A DNA stretch of 64,000 bases from Flavobacteriales bacterium (GCA_016721825.1 JADKHI010000004.1:324736-388735); one strand, 5' to 3'; numbered from the stretch's first letter, positions 29,861 through 39,991 are shown. Notes: generated from the letters alone by a model not told the origin. Program-made: numbers and translations.

Positions 29861-31015
29861 ATGAAGCATTCGATCACCCTCCTCGCACTCGCCACCCTGC
29901 TCGCTGCATGCGGGGGCTCCGAGACCACTGACCTCGGACTGAAGCGCGCCAAGCTTGAGCAGCTGAAAGGCCAGTACACGCTCTATGCGGACAGCATCAA
30001 GGAAGTGGAGACGTGGCTCGCGGAGCACGACAGCACCCTTCGCCGCAATGTCTCCACCGTAACTGCGGCACCGGTGGTGGCCGGCACCTTCCTGCACTAC
30101 GTGGACGTGCATGGCAACGTGAAGGCGGACAAGTCCGCGGCGCTGTTCGCGCAGGGTGGCGGTCGTGTGCGGAACATCCTGGTGAAGGCCGGTGACCAGG
30201 TGCGCGCCGGGCAGTTGCTCGTGAGCATCGACAACGATATGGTGGCCCGTCAGATCGCACAGGCCGAGACCGGTGCAGAACTCGCGCGCACCACGTTCGA
30301 GAAGCAGGAGAAGCTATGGAAGCAGCAGATCGGCAGCGAGATGCAATACCTCCAGGCCAAGACCCAGAAGGAGCAGGCCGAAGCGGGCCTCAAGGCGTTG
30401 GAGGAGCAGCAGCGCCTCACCAACATCACCGCCCCGTTCGAGGGGATCGTGGACGAGATCATGGTCCGCGTAGGGGACATGGCCAGCCCCATGCAGCCTG
30501 CGGCCCGTGTGGTGAACCTGAACGCCGTGCAACTGGAGGCCGATGTGCCGGAGAGCTACTTGAAGAGCGTACGGAACGGCGCTCCGGTGAAGGTCACCTT
30601 CCCCAGCATCGGGGAGTCGTTCGACGGCAGCCTGGAGCATGTGGGCCAGTTCATCGACCCCAGCAACCGCACCTTCAAGGTCAGCGTGCGCGTACCGAAC
30701 GGGGAGGACTACATGCGCCCCAACCTGCTCAGCGACATCAGCATCCAGGACATGCGCACTGACAGCGCCTTGGTGGTGCCGAGCCGCACCGTGCTCCAGG
30801 ACGTGAACGGGAACAACTACATCTTCGTCTTGGACCCCACCACCGGGGACGAGGCCAAGGCCCGCAAGCTGATGGTGCAGCGCGTGAGCGAATACCGCGG
30901 CGCCCTCAGCATCAAACCGGTCGATGCCGGATCCTTGAAGGGTGGCGAGCGCATCGTGGATGAAGGTGCCAAGAACGTCACCGACGGACTCACCGTGCGT
31001 ATCGCCAACAACTGA
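29861..31015 (+). CDS. RND efflux periplasmic adaptor (MFP), lipoprotein
   Basis: 384 residues. The signal peptide MKHSITLLALATLLAACGGS has a good lipobox (LAAC), so the N-terminus is probably lipidated. Order: an N-terminal helix (EQLKGQYTLYADSIKEVE), a lipoyl-like half (FLHYVDVHGNVKADKSAAL, VRAGQLLVSIDNDMV), a helical hairpin, then the second lipoyl half and the beta-barrel/membrane-proximal domains. It bridges the RND pump and TolC. Spacing to the pump gene is 11 bp. Confidence 0.93.
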   Translation: MKHSITLLALATLLAACGGSETTDLGLKRAKLEQLKGQYTLYADSIKEVETWLAEHDSTLRRNVSTVTAAPVVAGTFLHYVDVHGNVKADKSAALFAQGGGRVRNILVKAGDQVRAGQLLVSIDNDMVARQIAQAETGAELARTTFEKQEKLWKQQIGSEMQYLQAKTQKEQAEAGLKALEEQQRLTNITAPFEGIVDEIMVRVGDMASPMQPAARVVNLNAVQLEADVPESYLKSVRNGAPVKVTFPSIGESFDGSLEHVGQFIDPSNRTFKVSVRVPNGEDYMRPNLLSDISIQDMRTDSALVVPSRTVLQDVNGNNYIFVLDPTTGDEAKARKLMVQRVSEYRGALSIKPVDAGSLKGGERIVDEGAKNVTDGLTVRIANN

Positions 31016-31026
31016 CCTCCCGCACC

Positions 31027-34000
31027 ATGCACGGAAAAGACGACATCGAAAAGGATCTGCACGGGCCGGAACGCCAGTTCGGGATAACCACCTGGGCGGT
31101 GAACAACCGCACCACGGTGATCGTGCTCACCTTCCTCATCTGCGCGCTGGGCATCAGGGCCTACATGGTGATGCCCAAGGTGAGCTTCCCCGAGGTGGTA
31201 ACGCCCGAGGTGTTCATCGGCACACCGTACAACAGCAGCTCGGTGGTGGACATCGAGAAGCTGATCACAAAACCGATCGAGAAGGAGCTCAACACCATCA
31301 CCGGGGTGGACGAGATCAAGAGCACCAGCGTGCCCAACTTCAGCTCCATCCACATCAAGTTCACCTATGACATCACACCCACCGAAGCGTTGCGCAAGGT
31401 GAAGGATGCCGTGGACAAAGCCCGTGGCGATAGCAACTTCCCCACCGACCTGCCTGCGGAACCGAACGTGTTCGAGATGAACTTCTCGGAGATCATGCCG
31501 GTGATGAACATCAACCTCAGCGGCGACTACCCGATGGAGCAGCTCCACGAGTACGCGAAGCACCTCGAGGATCGCATCGAAGACCTCAGCGAGATCAACA
31601 AAGTGGAGATCCGTGGTGTGCCCGATCGCGAAGTGAAGGTCAACGTTGACCTCTACCAGCTCGAAGCGTTGCAACTGAACTTCGACGACATCGGCAACGC
31701 CCTGCGCAGCGAGAACCTCACCATGAGCGGTGGCGACATCCTTACCGGCGATCAACGACGCAGCGTGCGCGTGATCGGCGAGTTCAAGGACATGGAGCAG
31801 ATCCGCAACATCGTGGTGAAGAACGAAGGCCAGCGCGAAGTGCGACTTCGCGATATCGCCGATGTCACCTTCGGCTTCAAGGAACCGGAAAGTTTCGCCC
31901 GTGAATTCGGCAAGAGCGTGGTGATGTTGGACGTGATCAAACGCGCCGGTGAGAACCTGCTCGATGCCAGCGACAAGATCAACGCCATCATCAAGGAGGA
32001 CCATGGCACTGCATTGCCGAAGGACCTGGTGATCACCCTCACCGGCGACCAGAGCGAACAAACGCGCGTCAGCGTGGATGAGCTGATGAACCACATCGTG
32101 CTCGGTGTGATCCTCGTGGTGGGTGTATTGATGCTCTTCCTCGGTCTGCGCAACGCGCTGTTCGTAGGTCTCGCGATCCCGATGAGCATGTTCATCTCGT
32201 TCACCCTGCTCAACGCGTTCGGCGTTACACTGAACATGATGGTGCTCTTCGCACTGATCCTCGCCCTGGGTCGATTGGTGGATGACGGCATCGTGATCGT
32301 GGAGAACATCCACCGCCACATGACCAACGGCGAACCCGCCATGAAAGCCACACGGCTCGCCGTGGGTGAGGTCACCATGCCGATCATCGCCGCGACGACA
32401 GCGACCGTGATGGTGTTCGTTCCGCTGCTGTTCTGGCCGGGCATGATGGGCGAGTTCATGAAATACCTGCCCATCACCTTCATGATCGCGTTGGGCTCTT
32501 CGCTCTTCGTGGCCTTGGTGGTGAACCCTGCGCTAGCTTCCAAATTCATGAAAGTGGAAGAGGACCATATCCCCACCAGGAAAATGTGGCGATTGGCGTT
32601 CATCCTTGTTGTAGTAGGTGCCATCATCGGCGCCATCGGCGGAAGCATGCAGAGCCCGGCCATCTTCGGCATCGGCATGCTCACGATCTTCTTCGGCATC
32701 ATGGGGGTGGCCAACGAGAAGCTCTTCGTACCCGCCTCGCATTGGTTCCAATACAAGTGGTTGCCACGACTGGAGCACCGCTATGAAGGCCTGCTGCGCT
32801 ACGCGTTGGACAAGCATCATCCGCGCACCTTTATCTTCGGCACGATCGGCCTGTTGCTGTTCAGCTTCGTGCTGCTCGGCCTCTTCCCATTGAAGACCCT
32901 GTTCTTCCCCGCGAACGAACCTCAGTTCGTGAACGCCTTCATCGAAGCACCGATCGGCACCGACATCCTGAAGACCGACAGCATCACCCGTGTGGTGGAA
33001 GCACAGGTGCTGAAAGTGATCGACGTACCCGAGTACAAAGAGGTGCGCGAGGTTAAGAACGACAAGGGCGAAACGATCGGTAGCGACACCGTGAACTTCC
33101 TCGTAAAGTCCGTGATCGCGCAGGTCGGTGAGGGAACGAGCGATCCCGGCGCAGGCGATGTGGAATTGAGCGCCACGCCGCACAAGGGCCGTATCCAGGT
33201 GACCTTCGTGAAGTTCGCCGATCGCAAAGGCATCAACACCAACGATGTGTTGGAAGCGTTGCAGAAAGGCGTGAGCGGCTATCCCGGCGTGGTGACCTCC
33301 GTGGTGAAGAACGCCGATGGACCACCCGTGGGCAAGCCGATCAACATCGAGATCAAGGGCAAGGAGATCGACGGCCTGCTCGACGAGGCCGAGAAGGTGA
33401 AGAAATTCATCGAGGACAAGAACGTACCCGGTGTTGAAGCCCTGCGCATCGACATCGATCGTGCGAAACCCGAGATGCCCATCGTGATCGATCGCGAGAA
33501 AGCACGCCGCTTGAACGTAAGCACGTACGCTGTTGCTGACGCCATACGCACCGCGCTCTTCGGCAAGGAAGTGAGCACCTTCCGCGTGGAAGGCGATGAT
33601 GATGACTACGAGATCAACGTACGCCTCAAGGACAACTACCGCTACGATGCGCAGCAACTGATGGACATGCGCATCACGTTCCGCGACATGCTCAACGGGC
33701 AGATCCGCCAAGTGCCCATCAGCGCCGTGGCGAAGGAGGAATACGGCACCACCTTCAGCGCCATCAAACGCAAGGACCTCGATCGTGTGGTCACCGTGAG
33801 CAGCAACGTGATCGCGGGGTACAACAACAACGAAGTGGTGCAACAGATCAAGGATGAAATGGCGAGCGGCTTCGATGCCGACCCGAGTTTCAACCTGCGT
33901 TTCACCGGCGAACAAGAAGACCAGGCGAAGGATATGGGCTTCCTCCTGATGGCCTTCGTCGTCGCCATCTTCGTGGTGTTCCTCATCATTGTGGCCCAAT

Positions 34001-34581
34001 TCAACAGCATCAGCTACCCGGTGATCGTGATGAGCACCGTGCTCTTCAGCACCATCGGTGTATTCCTCGGCCTGGTGGTGTTCCGCATGGACTTCATCAT
34101 CATGATGACCATGCTCGGCATCATCTCGCTGATCGGTGTGGTGGTGAACAACGCCATCGTTCTGATGGACTTCGCACGCCTCCTCTTCGAGCGTGCGCAA
34201 CGCAAGCTGGGCCTTGATGCGGACGCGATCATCCCCATCCACGAAAGCCGCGAGGCCTTGGTGATCGCCGGTCACACCCGTTTGCGACCCGTGCTGCTCA
34301 CGGCCATTACCGCGGTGCTGGGCCTGTTGCCCCTGGCCATCGGGCTGAACTTCAATTTCTTCAGCCTCTTCATGGAGCTCGATCCGCACATCCACATGGG
34401 CGGCGACAACGTGGTGTTCTGGGGTCCGCTCAGCTGGGCTGTGATCTTCGGCCTAATCTTCGCTACCTTCCTCACCCTCATCATGGTACCTGTGATGTTG
34501 CTCATCGTGATGAAGATCAAGCACCGCCGGCAGTGGAAGCGCCTTGAGCGCGAGCGCCGCCAGAGCGTGGTCACCGTCTGA
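31027..34581 (+). CDS. RND efflux permease (AcrB/HAE-like)
   Basis: 1184 residues, slightly longer than AcrB. After an N-terminal segment of ~25 residues comes TM1 (NNRTTVIVLTFLICALGIRA). Large periplasmic loops lie between TM1-2 and TM7-8. TM4 has the proton-relay type sequence LALGRLVDDGIVIVENIHRH. The second half repeats this with GVVVNNAIVLMDFARLL. The middle has an extra hydrophobic stretch (LAFILVVVGAIIGAIGGSMQ), adding to length. Substrate cannot be predicted; the upstream TetR suggests drug, bile-salt-like or solvent stress. Last gene of the four-gene operon, followed by a hairpin. Confidence 0.94.
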   Translation: MHGKDDIEKDLHGPERQFGITTWAVNNRTTVIVLTFLICALGIRAYMVMPKVSFPEVVTPEVFIGTPYNSSSVVDIEKLITKPIEKELNTITGVDEIKSTSVPNFSSIHIKFTYDITPTEALRKVKDAVDKARGDSNFPTDLPAEPNVFEMNFSEIMPVMNINLSGDYPMEQLHEYAKHLEDRIEDLSEINKVEIRGVPDREVKVNVDLYQLEALQLNFDDIGNALRSENLTMSGGDILTGDQRRSVRVIGEFKDMEQIRNIVVKNEGQREVRLRDIADVTFGFKEPESFAREFGKSVVMLDVIKRAGENLLDASDKINAIIKEDHGTALPKDLVITLTGDQSEQTRVSVDELMNHIVLGVILVVGVLMLFLGLRNALFVGLAIPMSMFISFTLLNAFGVTLNMMVLFALILALGRLVDDGIVIVENIHRHMTNGEPAMKATRLAVGEVTMPIIAATTATVMVFVPLLFWPGMMGEFMKYLPITFMIALGSSLFVALVVNPALASKFMKVEEDHIPTRKMWRLAFILVVVGAIIGAIGGSMQSPAIFGIGMLTIFFGIMGVANEKLFVPASHWFQYKWLPRLEHRYEGLLRYALDKHHPRTFIFGTIGLLLFSFVLLGLFPLKTLFFPANEPQFVNAFIEAPIGTDILKTDSITRVVEAQVLKVIDVPEYKEVREVKNDKGETIGSDTVNFLVKSVIAQVGEGTSDPGAGDVELSATPHKGRIQVTFVKFADRKGINTNDVLEALQKGVSGYPGVVTSVVKNADGPPVGKPINIEIKGKEIDGLLDEAEKVKKFIEDKNVPGVEALRIDIDRAKPEMPIVIDREKARRLNVSTYAVADAIRTALFGKEVSTFRVEGDDDDYEINVRLKDNYRYDAQQLMDMRITFRDMLNGQIRQVPISAVAKEEYGTTFSAIKRKDLDRVVTVSSNVIAGYNNNEVVQQIKDEMASGFDADPSFNLRFTGEQEDQAKDMGFLLMAFVVAIFVVFLIIVAQFNSISYPVIVMSTVLFSTIGVFLGLVVFRMDFIIMMTMLGIISLIGVVVNNAIVLMDFARLLFERAQRKLGLDADAIIPIHESREALVIAGHTRLRPVLLTAITAVLGLLPLAIGLNFNFFSLFMELDPHIHMGGDNVVFWGPLSWAVIFGLIFATFLTLIMVPVMLLIVMKIKHRRQWKRLERERRQSVVTV

Positions 34582-34603
34582 GCGCCGATCGATACCCAGC
34601 TCG

Positions 34604-34631
34604 AATGCCCATGCAGCAATGCATGGGCATT
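34604..34631 (+). terminator. Hairpin after the efflux operon
   Basis: 12-bp arms AATGCCCATGCA/TGCATGGGCATT with a GCAA loop, 22 bp past the RND stop. It lacks a clear T-run but is the best terminator candidate for the operon. Confidence 0.65.
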
Positions 34632-34704
34632 CCGCTTTCCAAGGCTGTGACGGCACGTTGCATCCGGTGGTAGGCGGTTGGGCCGCACGTGTAGTTTCGC
34701 TTTC

Positions 34705-35796
34705 ATGATGACCTTACGAGCTTCATTGCGCACAGCAGGCATCGCTTGCGGCCTCTGCATGGGTCCGTGCGTGTTCGCGCAGGATGGCCGCGTGGTGGGC
34801 GGATCCGCGACCGCGGACGGGCAGTTTCCCTGGATGGTGGAAATGCTCTTCCTCACCGACCAGCACCTTTGCGGCGCCACCCTCATCCATCCGCAATGGG
34901 TGCTTACGGCGGGTCACTGTGCCTTGGTCGGCGATGGGGCGGACATGCGGCTGATCGCCAACAGCATCAACAACACCACGGCCGCACCCGGTCCAATGGC
35001 GGAGGAGCTGCTCGTCGACACCATCTTCTACCACCCGGATTACGATGGCACCTACGGTCCCGACCTGGCCATGGTGCGCCTTGCGGCGCCTGCGATCACC
35101 ACCCCGGTCGTCCTGCTCGATCCCGCGCTCGGCGTGGTGCCCCAGGAAGGGGACAGTGCGGTCGCCTTGGGCTGGGGCACGGCGGATTCGGTGACGCTCG
35201 CGATGTCCGATGTGCTGCAGGTGGCGGATGTGGCGGTGGTGGACTACAGCAGCTGTGAAGCGTTGTACGTGGGCTCCAGTACCGATCTCTTCGGATACAA
35301 TGGGACCACGGGCTTGATCTGCGCGGCCGGTTTTGCTGGTGGAGCCCCGGCCGGTTCGGGCAACGGCGACAGCGGCGGCCCCCTGCTGGTGGAGCATGCA
35401 GGCCTGTTGAAGCAGGTCGGTGTGGTGTACGGCGGAGAGGAACAGTACGCTACGGCCACTTATCCGGGCGTTTATACCACGGTGGCACATGGCTGGGCCT
35501 GGATCCAAGGTCTGATCACGGGCAGCACACCGGTGGCGGACATCGGCCTCGCCGATCGGATCATTCCGGTGATCGGCACGGATGCGGAAGGCCTGGTGAT
35601 CATGGTCCCAGAGGCCTTGGGGACGGTTCAGGTCGAGCTGTACGCCACCGACGGACGCCTTGTTGAGCGCAAGGTGCCGTTGGGCATGGGAGCAAGCCGT
35701 GTGGCATGGCCGGAGGGCCATGGTGCGTTGGTGGTGCGGATCGTGGATGCGCGGGGCCATACCTGCACAGCGCGTATCGTACCGCGCCCCGCTTGA
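34705..35796 (+). CDS. Trypsin-like serine protease (S1A)
   Basis: 363 residues from the ATG at 34705, which leads into signal peptide LRTAGIACGLCMGPCVFAQ. The S1 domain starts with the activation-site-like RVVGGSATADGQFPWMVEM. The triad is His71 (TAGHC), Asp120 (DLAMVRL) and Ser223 (GNGDSGGP). Eukaryotic-style disulphide cysteines are partly kept. The C-terminal ~75 residues (VPEALGTVQVELYATDGRLV) look like a T9SS-type CTD without a clear PNP motif. Expected secreted or surface endopeptidase. Monocistronic. Confidence 0.92.
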   Translation: MMTLRASLRTAGIACGLCMGPCVFAQDGRVVGGSATADGQFPWMVEMLFLTDQHLCGATLIHPQWVLTAGHCALVGDGADMRLIANSINNTTAAPGPMAEELLVDTIFYHPDYDGTYGPDLAMVRLAAPAITTPVVLLDPALGVVPQEGDSAVALGWGTADSVTLAMSDVLQVADVAVVDYSSCEALYVGSSTDLFGYNGTTGLICAAGFAGGAPAGSGNGDSGGPLLVEHAGLLKQVGVVYGGEEQYATATYPGVYTTVAHGWAWIQGLITGSTPVADIGLADRIIPVIGTDAEGLVIMVPEALGTVQVELYATDGRLVERKVPLGMGASRVAWPEGHGALVVRIVDARGHTCTARIVPRPA

Positions 35797-35849
35797 GGCA
35801 TGTTCGCCTTCTATTTGGATTCACTGCTTTGTGCGCCTATCTTGTAGCT

Positions 35850-36062
35850 ATGCCCACGCGTCGTGCCACCGCTCCCAAGGTCCTGCGCCTGCGTCCCAAT
35901 TCGTTGGACACGCAGCTGATCGCGCGCCGTACGCGCCGTGGCGGCAAGGCGCGTCAAGTGGCCTTCCAGTGGTACGATGGCGCCGGTGAGCTGCACTACT
36001 ATGTGCTGACGCCCGCGCAGAGCACGCCGTATTTGGAGAAGGATCGAGCTGCAACGCACTAG
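35850..36062 (+). CDS. Small basic hypothetical protein
   Basis: 70 residues from the ATG at 35850 (MPTRRATAPKVLRLRPNSLD). Basic N-terminal half, then a hydrophobic/aromatic stretch QVAFQWYDGAGELHYYVLTP. No family recognised and no signal peptide. It sits between the protease and CPE copy 2. Coding is supported only by an open frame with sensible composition. Confidence 0.45.
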   Translation: MPTRRATAPKVLRLRPNSLDTQLIARRTRRGGKARQVAFQWYDGAGELHYYVLTPAQSTPYLEKDRAATH

Positions 36063-36077
36063 AGCAGTTCTTCGCAA

Positions 36078-36257
36078 GCGGATCGCAAGCTCGCTCCCCC
36101 TCCGCCCCCTCGCTGTTCCTCCCTGCGGTCGGGCGCGGGGGAATGAAAGAAGCGATCCGCGGATCCGTTTCAGAAGATCGTGCGCGGCCCATGCTTCCAC
36201 CGTTCCCCCGCGCCAAAGCGAGGGGGTGGAGGGGGAGCAGAAGCGCACGGGCCGCGC
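36078..36257 (+). repeat. CPE copy 2, full, with a GCGCGG/CCGCGC arm variant
   Basis: Full 180-bp copy. Right-half arms are GCGCGGCCCATGC and GCACGGGCCGCGC. Bases that differ from other copies (CGG instead of AAG or AGG) are matched on the other arm. It lies in the 329-bp gap before the TonB receptor. Confidence 0.93.
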
Positions 36258-36391
36258 TCCAGGCAGGATCCTCTGATGATGCTCAACAGCGGGGAGGAGA
36301 AGCACCAAGTACCTCCCCATCAACACACCACTGGTGACCGCTGCCGTTCCACCGCTCACGTCCGCATGCCCTCACCCGATAAGTTCGCAAC

Positions 36392-38701
36392 ATGTTCCGC
36401 AGCCTGCTCATCGTCTGTTCGCTGTTCGCCCTGACGGCATCGCTGCACGCGCAGACCACCGGCACGCTCACGGGCAGGGTGCTCACCGAGGAGGCGGGCA
36501 CGCCGCTCGCCGGGGCCACGGTGGAAGTGCTGATCACCGACAGCGCACGGAGCACAGCCACGGATGCGAACGGACGCTTCACGATGGAAGGGCTGCCCAC
36601 GGGCATCTTCGCGGTGCGCGCCTCCTTGCAAGGCCACAGTACCGTGCTAGTGCCCGAGGTGTGGGTGCGTGCGGGCAAAGAGGAGCAGGTGGAACTACGG
36701 TTGGAAGCTGATGCGAAGGACCTGAAGGAAGCCGAAGTGAGCACGGTGCGACGCACGGAGTCTTTGGGCGCGCACACCATCACCGTGGAGCAGAGCCTGC
36801 GTTACCCCGCGATGTTCTTCGACCCGGCGCGCGTGGCCGGTAGCATGGCCGGGGTGGGCGGCATGAACGACCAGGCCAACCACCTCACCATCCGAGGCAA
36901 CAGCCCCAACGCCAACGCCTGGCTGCTGGAAGGAGCGGAGATGGTGAACCCGAACCACCTCTCCAACGCCGGCACACAGACCGACCTGCCCACGCTCAGC
37001 GGGGGGGGGGTGAACATCCTGAGCGCCCAGATGCTCGGCACTTCGAGGCTGCTCACTGGCAACCTGCCCACGGACAGGGGCAACGCGCTCGGCGGCATCA
37101 TGGACATGAACCTGCGACCGGGCAACAACGCCGAACAGGAGTGGACCGCACAGGCGGGATTGATCGGGCTGGACGTGGCCACCGAAGGGCCATTCGCCAA
37201 GGGGAAGCGCGGCAGCTACCTGGCGAACTACCGCTACAGCACCCTCGGCTTGTTGAGCGCGGCAGGCGTTGACCTCGGCGATGAAGTGATCACCTTCCAG
37301 GATCTGTCGCTGCACGTCACGCTTCCGTTCGGGCAGCGGGGGGAAGTACGCGTGTTCGGCCTGGGCGGCACCAGCAGCAACGTGTTCAAGGCGGAGATCG
37401 ACACCACGCTGTGGGAGTACGACAAGGACAATTCCGACATCACGTACACCGCGAAGACGGGTGCAGCGGGGGCGAGCTTGAAACTGCCCATCGGCGAACG
37501 CGGCACCCTGCGCACCACGGTAGTGCTCTCCGCCACGGAACAGGAGCGCGAGCAGATCAACTACAGCACGGACCTCACGGAGTTGTACAGGAGTACGAAC
37601 ACGTTGGCCGAACAGAAGCTCTCGTTGGTGGCTGCGTATGATGGTGCGGTGGGCGGGCGTTTCCGCTACACCATCGGTGGCTCGGCCATGGAGCGCCGCC
37701 TCACCAACGTGTTGAAGGAAGATGTCACCGGCTGGTTGCTGCGGCCCTATGCGAACGGACGCTGGTCGGCGACCGACCGCTTGCAGATCTCATTGGGCAT
37801 GGGCTATGCGCAATACACCTTCAACAACAGCAGTGCTGCGGAGCCACGCGCCAGCGTGCAGTGGCGCATGCGCAAGGACCGTCGCCTCGCGCTCACCTAC
37901 GGTTGGCGTTCCATGTTACCGTGGCAGCAGGTAATGAAGGTGCGGTTCAACGAGAGCACGTCGTGGAACGAGGACATCGGGCTCACACGTTCAGAGGACA
38001 TCGTGCTCAGCTACGACCATCCGTTCAACGAGCGGGTGAGCGTGCATTTGGAAGGCTACCAGCAGCGCTTGTCCGATCTGGGTGCTCCCGACCCTCGGCT
38101 TTCTTGGGCCAATGGTGGTGAAGGTGGCATGCTTGTGAACGCATGGGATGCGCCTGTACTTTTCGATCTGATCCCGACCGGCAATGCCACCAATACCGGC
38201 TTGGAGCTGACGCTCGCCCACACCTTCGCCAAGGGCTATTTCTACCAGGTGAACGGCACGGTGTACAACAGTGCGTACGAGCTCAGCGGCATCGACACGC
38301 CCACGCGTTGGAGCGGCAACTACCGCGCGAACGTGATGGGCGGCGCCGAGTGGGCGAAGGTGAAGGAGGACCGTGTGCGCACCTGGGGCGTGAGCGGAAG
38401 ATTGGCCGTGGCGGGGGGTCTGCGGTACACACCCTTCGAAGTGGAGCACCGCACAGCAGGCGTATTCCTCAATTACGGCGCCCCCTGGTCCGCGCAGCTG
38501 AACGACTTCTTCCGCATGGACCTGCGCGTGTACCTGAAGCGCGATCGCAAGGGCCGCACCGGCATGTGGGCGCTCGACCTGCAGAACGTCACCAACACGC
38601 AGAACGAAGCCTACGTCTACTACGACCAACGCAAAGGCGAAGTGGTGACCAAGTACCAGCTCGGCCTCATTCCCAACCTCAGCTACCGCATCGAGTTCTA
38701 A
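36392..38701 (+). CDS. TonB-dependent receptor with carboxypeptidase-regulatory-like N-domain
   Basis: 769 residues. The signal peptide MFRSLLIVCSLFALTASLHA is followed by a carboxypeptidase-regulatory-like domain (TTGTLTGRVLTEEAGTPLAG, residues ~22-105), then a plug (NQANHLTIRGNSPNANAWLL) and a ~22-stranded barrel ending in the aromatic strand YQLGLIPNLSYRIEF. Shorter than SusC, with no SusD partner, so it is probably a siderophore or small-molecule receptor. A run of nine G within the plug (37000-37008) is a slippage-prone site, but the frame is intact. Confidence 0.9.
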   Translation: MFRSLLIVCSLFALTASLHAQTTGTLTGRVLTEEAGTPLAGATVEVLITDSARSTATDANGRFTMEGLPTGIFAVRASLQGHSTVLVPEVWVRAGKEEQVELRLEADAKDLKEAEVSTVRRTESLGAHTITVEQSLRYPAMFFDPARVAGSMAGVGGMNDQANHLTIRGNSPNANAWLLEGAEMVNPNHLSNAGTQTDLPTLSGGGVNILSAQMLGTSRLLTGNLPTDRGNALGGIMDMNLRPGNNAEQEWTAQAGLIGLDVATEGPFAKGKRGSYLANYRYSTLGLLSAAGVDLGDEVITFQDLSLHVTLPFGQRGEVRVFGLGGTSSNVFKAEIDTTLWEYDKDNSDITYTAKTGAAGASLKLPIGERGTLRTTVVLSATEQEREQINYSTDLTELYRSTNTLAEQKLSLVAAYDGAVGGRFRYTIGGSAMERRLTNVLKEDVTGWLLRPYANGRWSATDRLQISLGMGYAQYTFNNSSAAEPRASVQWRMRKDRRLALTYGWRSMLPWQQVMKVRFNESTSWNEDIGLTRSEDIVLSYDHPFNERVSVHLEGYQQRLSDLGAPDPRLSWANGGEGGMLVNAWDAPVLFDLIPTGNATNTGLELTLAHTFAKGYFYQVNGTVYNSAYELSGIDTPTRWSGNYRANVMGGAEWAKVKEDRVRTWGVSGRLAVAGGLRYTPFEVEHRTAGVFLNYGAPWSAQLNDFFRMDLRVYLKRDRKGRTGMWALDLQNVTNTQNEAYVYYDQRKGEVVTKYQLGLIPNLSYRIEF

Positions 38702-38711
38702 CCGCGCTCCC

Positions 38712-39086
38712 ATGAAGAAGATCCTCTACATCCTGCTCGCCGTGGTGTTCGCCGCCTTCGCTTACCTGAACCTGAACGACCCCGACCCGGTGGTGTGGGT
38801 GCTCGCCTACAGTGCGGTGGCGGTGCTCTTCGCCTTCGCGGCCTTCGGTCGTGCGGACCGGCGCATCAGTGGCTACCTGGCATTGGCCCTCGGCATCTGG
38901 ATGCTGACCATGGCCCCCGGCATGGTGGATTGGATGGAGATGGGCATGCCGTCCATCACCAGCGAAATGAAGGCCACGGAGCCGCACATCGAAGTGGTGC
39001 GGGAGTTCCTCGGTCTGCTCATCGCGGTGCTGTGCCTGTTGGGGCTGTGGGCCAGCACGCCGCGCGGTGCGCGCATGGGCGGGTAA
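38712..39086 (+). CDS. TMEM220-family membrane protein
   Basis: 124 residues. Four predicted helices: MKKILYILLAVVFAAFAYLN, VVWVLAYSAVAVLFAFAAF, SGYLALALGIWMLTMA, FLGLLIAVLCLLGLWAS. The NLNDPDP motif after TM1 is the TMEM220 signature. Function unknown in bacteria. It begins 10 bp after the TonB receptor stop, so probably co-transcribed. Confidence 0.82.
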   Translation: MKKILYILLAVVFAAFAYLNLNDPDPVVWVLAYSAVAVLFAFAAFGRADRRISGYLALALGIWMLTMAPGMVDWMEMGMPSITSEMKATEPHIEVVREFLGLLIAVLCLLGLWASTPRGARMGG

Positions 39087-39107
39087 CCGGCTTATCTTTC
39101 ACTGGAC

Positions 39108-39509
39108 ATGAACGCGACCACCACCCTGATCGAGACGCGCTTGGCCACGATGGAACGCGTGGGGCCCGGCCTCATCGTGCAGCGGTTCCGGGCGGGTGTG
39201 AAGTTGGACCTGGTGGGTTTTGAGGAGAACCGCGTGGCCCGCCACACCCTTGCCGAGCACGGTCCGCACGCCATGCTCACCGTTTTCCCCGAAGGCATCG
39301 ATTTCGACCTCGCGGTGACCACGCGCGACCATTTCAAGCCCGAGCAGGACAACCTGCAGCTGGTGGCCTTGGCCTTGGTGGCGCACGATACGCTGGCCGG
39401 TTCGGTGGTCCAGCTGTTCTTCAGCTACTTCCCGCAGGTGTTCACGCACGCCATGTTCGAGAACGAAGCGGAAGCGTTGAGCTGGTTGCGCGCGCAGTTG
39501 CCCGCTTGA
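39108..39509 (+). CDS. Hypothetical protein, STAS/SpoIIAA-like
   Basis: 133 residues, no signal peptide. The first ~110 residues resemble small Bacteroidota STAS/SpoIIAA-like proteins of unknown role (alternating strands and helices such as MLTVFPEGIDFDLAV). Assignment is by overall pattern only. Starts 21 bp after the TMEM220 gene, possibly the third gene of that operon. Confidence 0.55.
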   Translation: MNATTTLIETRLATMERVGPGLIVQRFRAGVKLDLVGFEENRVARHTLAEHGPHAMLTVFPEGIDFDLAVTTRDHFKPEQDNLQLVALALVAHDTLAGSVVQLFFSYFPQVFTHAMFENEAEALSWLRAQLPA

Positions 39510-39522
39510 ACGGGCATTCCGC

Positions 39523-39738
39523 CTACTCCAGTTCCGAGCAGTGGTGCCCCAGGCCCTTCACCAGGTCCATGATCGCCTGACCGATCTCCGGTGCGCCCAC
39601 CACACGCAGCACCCGGTCGCTGTCGTGCAGGTCCACGGTAACGTGTTGAATGGGGAGGGCGCCGCGCAGGGCCGCATGCACGCGTTCAGCCTCTTCTGCG
39701 TTACGGATGTTGCTGCGGAAGATGTGGACCGTATGCAT
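39523..39738 (-). CDS. Small HMA-like protein
   Basis: 71 residues from the ATG at 39738 (MHTVHIFRSNIRNAEEAERV). The pattern F.(S/T)NI....EA, then HVTVDLHDSDRVLRVVGA resembles a heavy-metal-associated ferredoxin-like fold without the CXXC metal site. Such short proteins are common in Bacteroidota; function unknown. Convergent with the STAS-like gene. Confidence 0.6.
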   Translation of the reverse strand: MHTVHIFRSNIRNAEEAERVHAALRGALPIQHVTVDLHDSDRVLRVVGAPEIGQAIMDLVKGLGHHCSELE

Positions 39739-39908
39739 GGCTGTCGATCGCCGGTTTTCTCGGCGGAAGCGGGTTCGATAAGATAGCCGCGAGGTTAGCA
39801 TGTGCAAGTGAACTGCAGCGGTCGATCTCCATGAACGGTCGGTGAAGTGGGACGAGGTGCGGCGACTGGTCTGAGAGCTCGCGTCGTCTACGATCGAAGA
39901 TGTGGTAG

Positions 39909-39991
39909 GCGGATCGCATGCTGGCTCCCCCTCCACCCCCTCGCTGTTCCTCCCTGCGGTCGGGCGCGGGGGAATGAAAGAAGCGATCCGC
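39909..39991 (+). repeat. CPE copy 3, left half only
   Basis: GCGGATCGC ... GCGATCCGC with the C-rich core. After it, a joint GATCTGCGATCGAAGATG leads into the next copy at 40031 instead of a right half. Confidence 0.9.

Noticed and set aside
36392..38701. SusC-like receptor of a polysaccharide locus
   Set aside because: 769 residues is too short for SusC, and no SusD gene follows.
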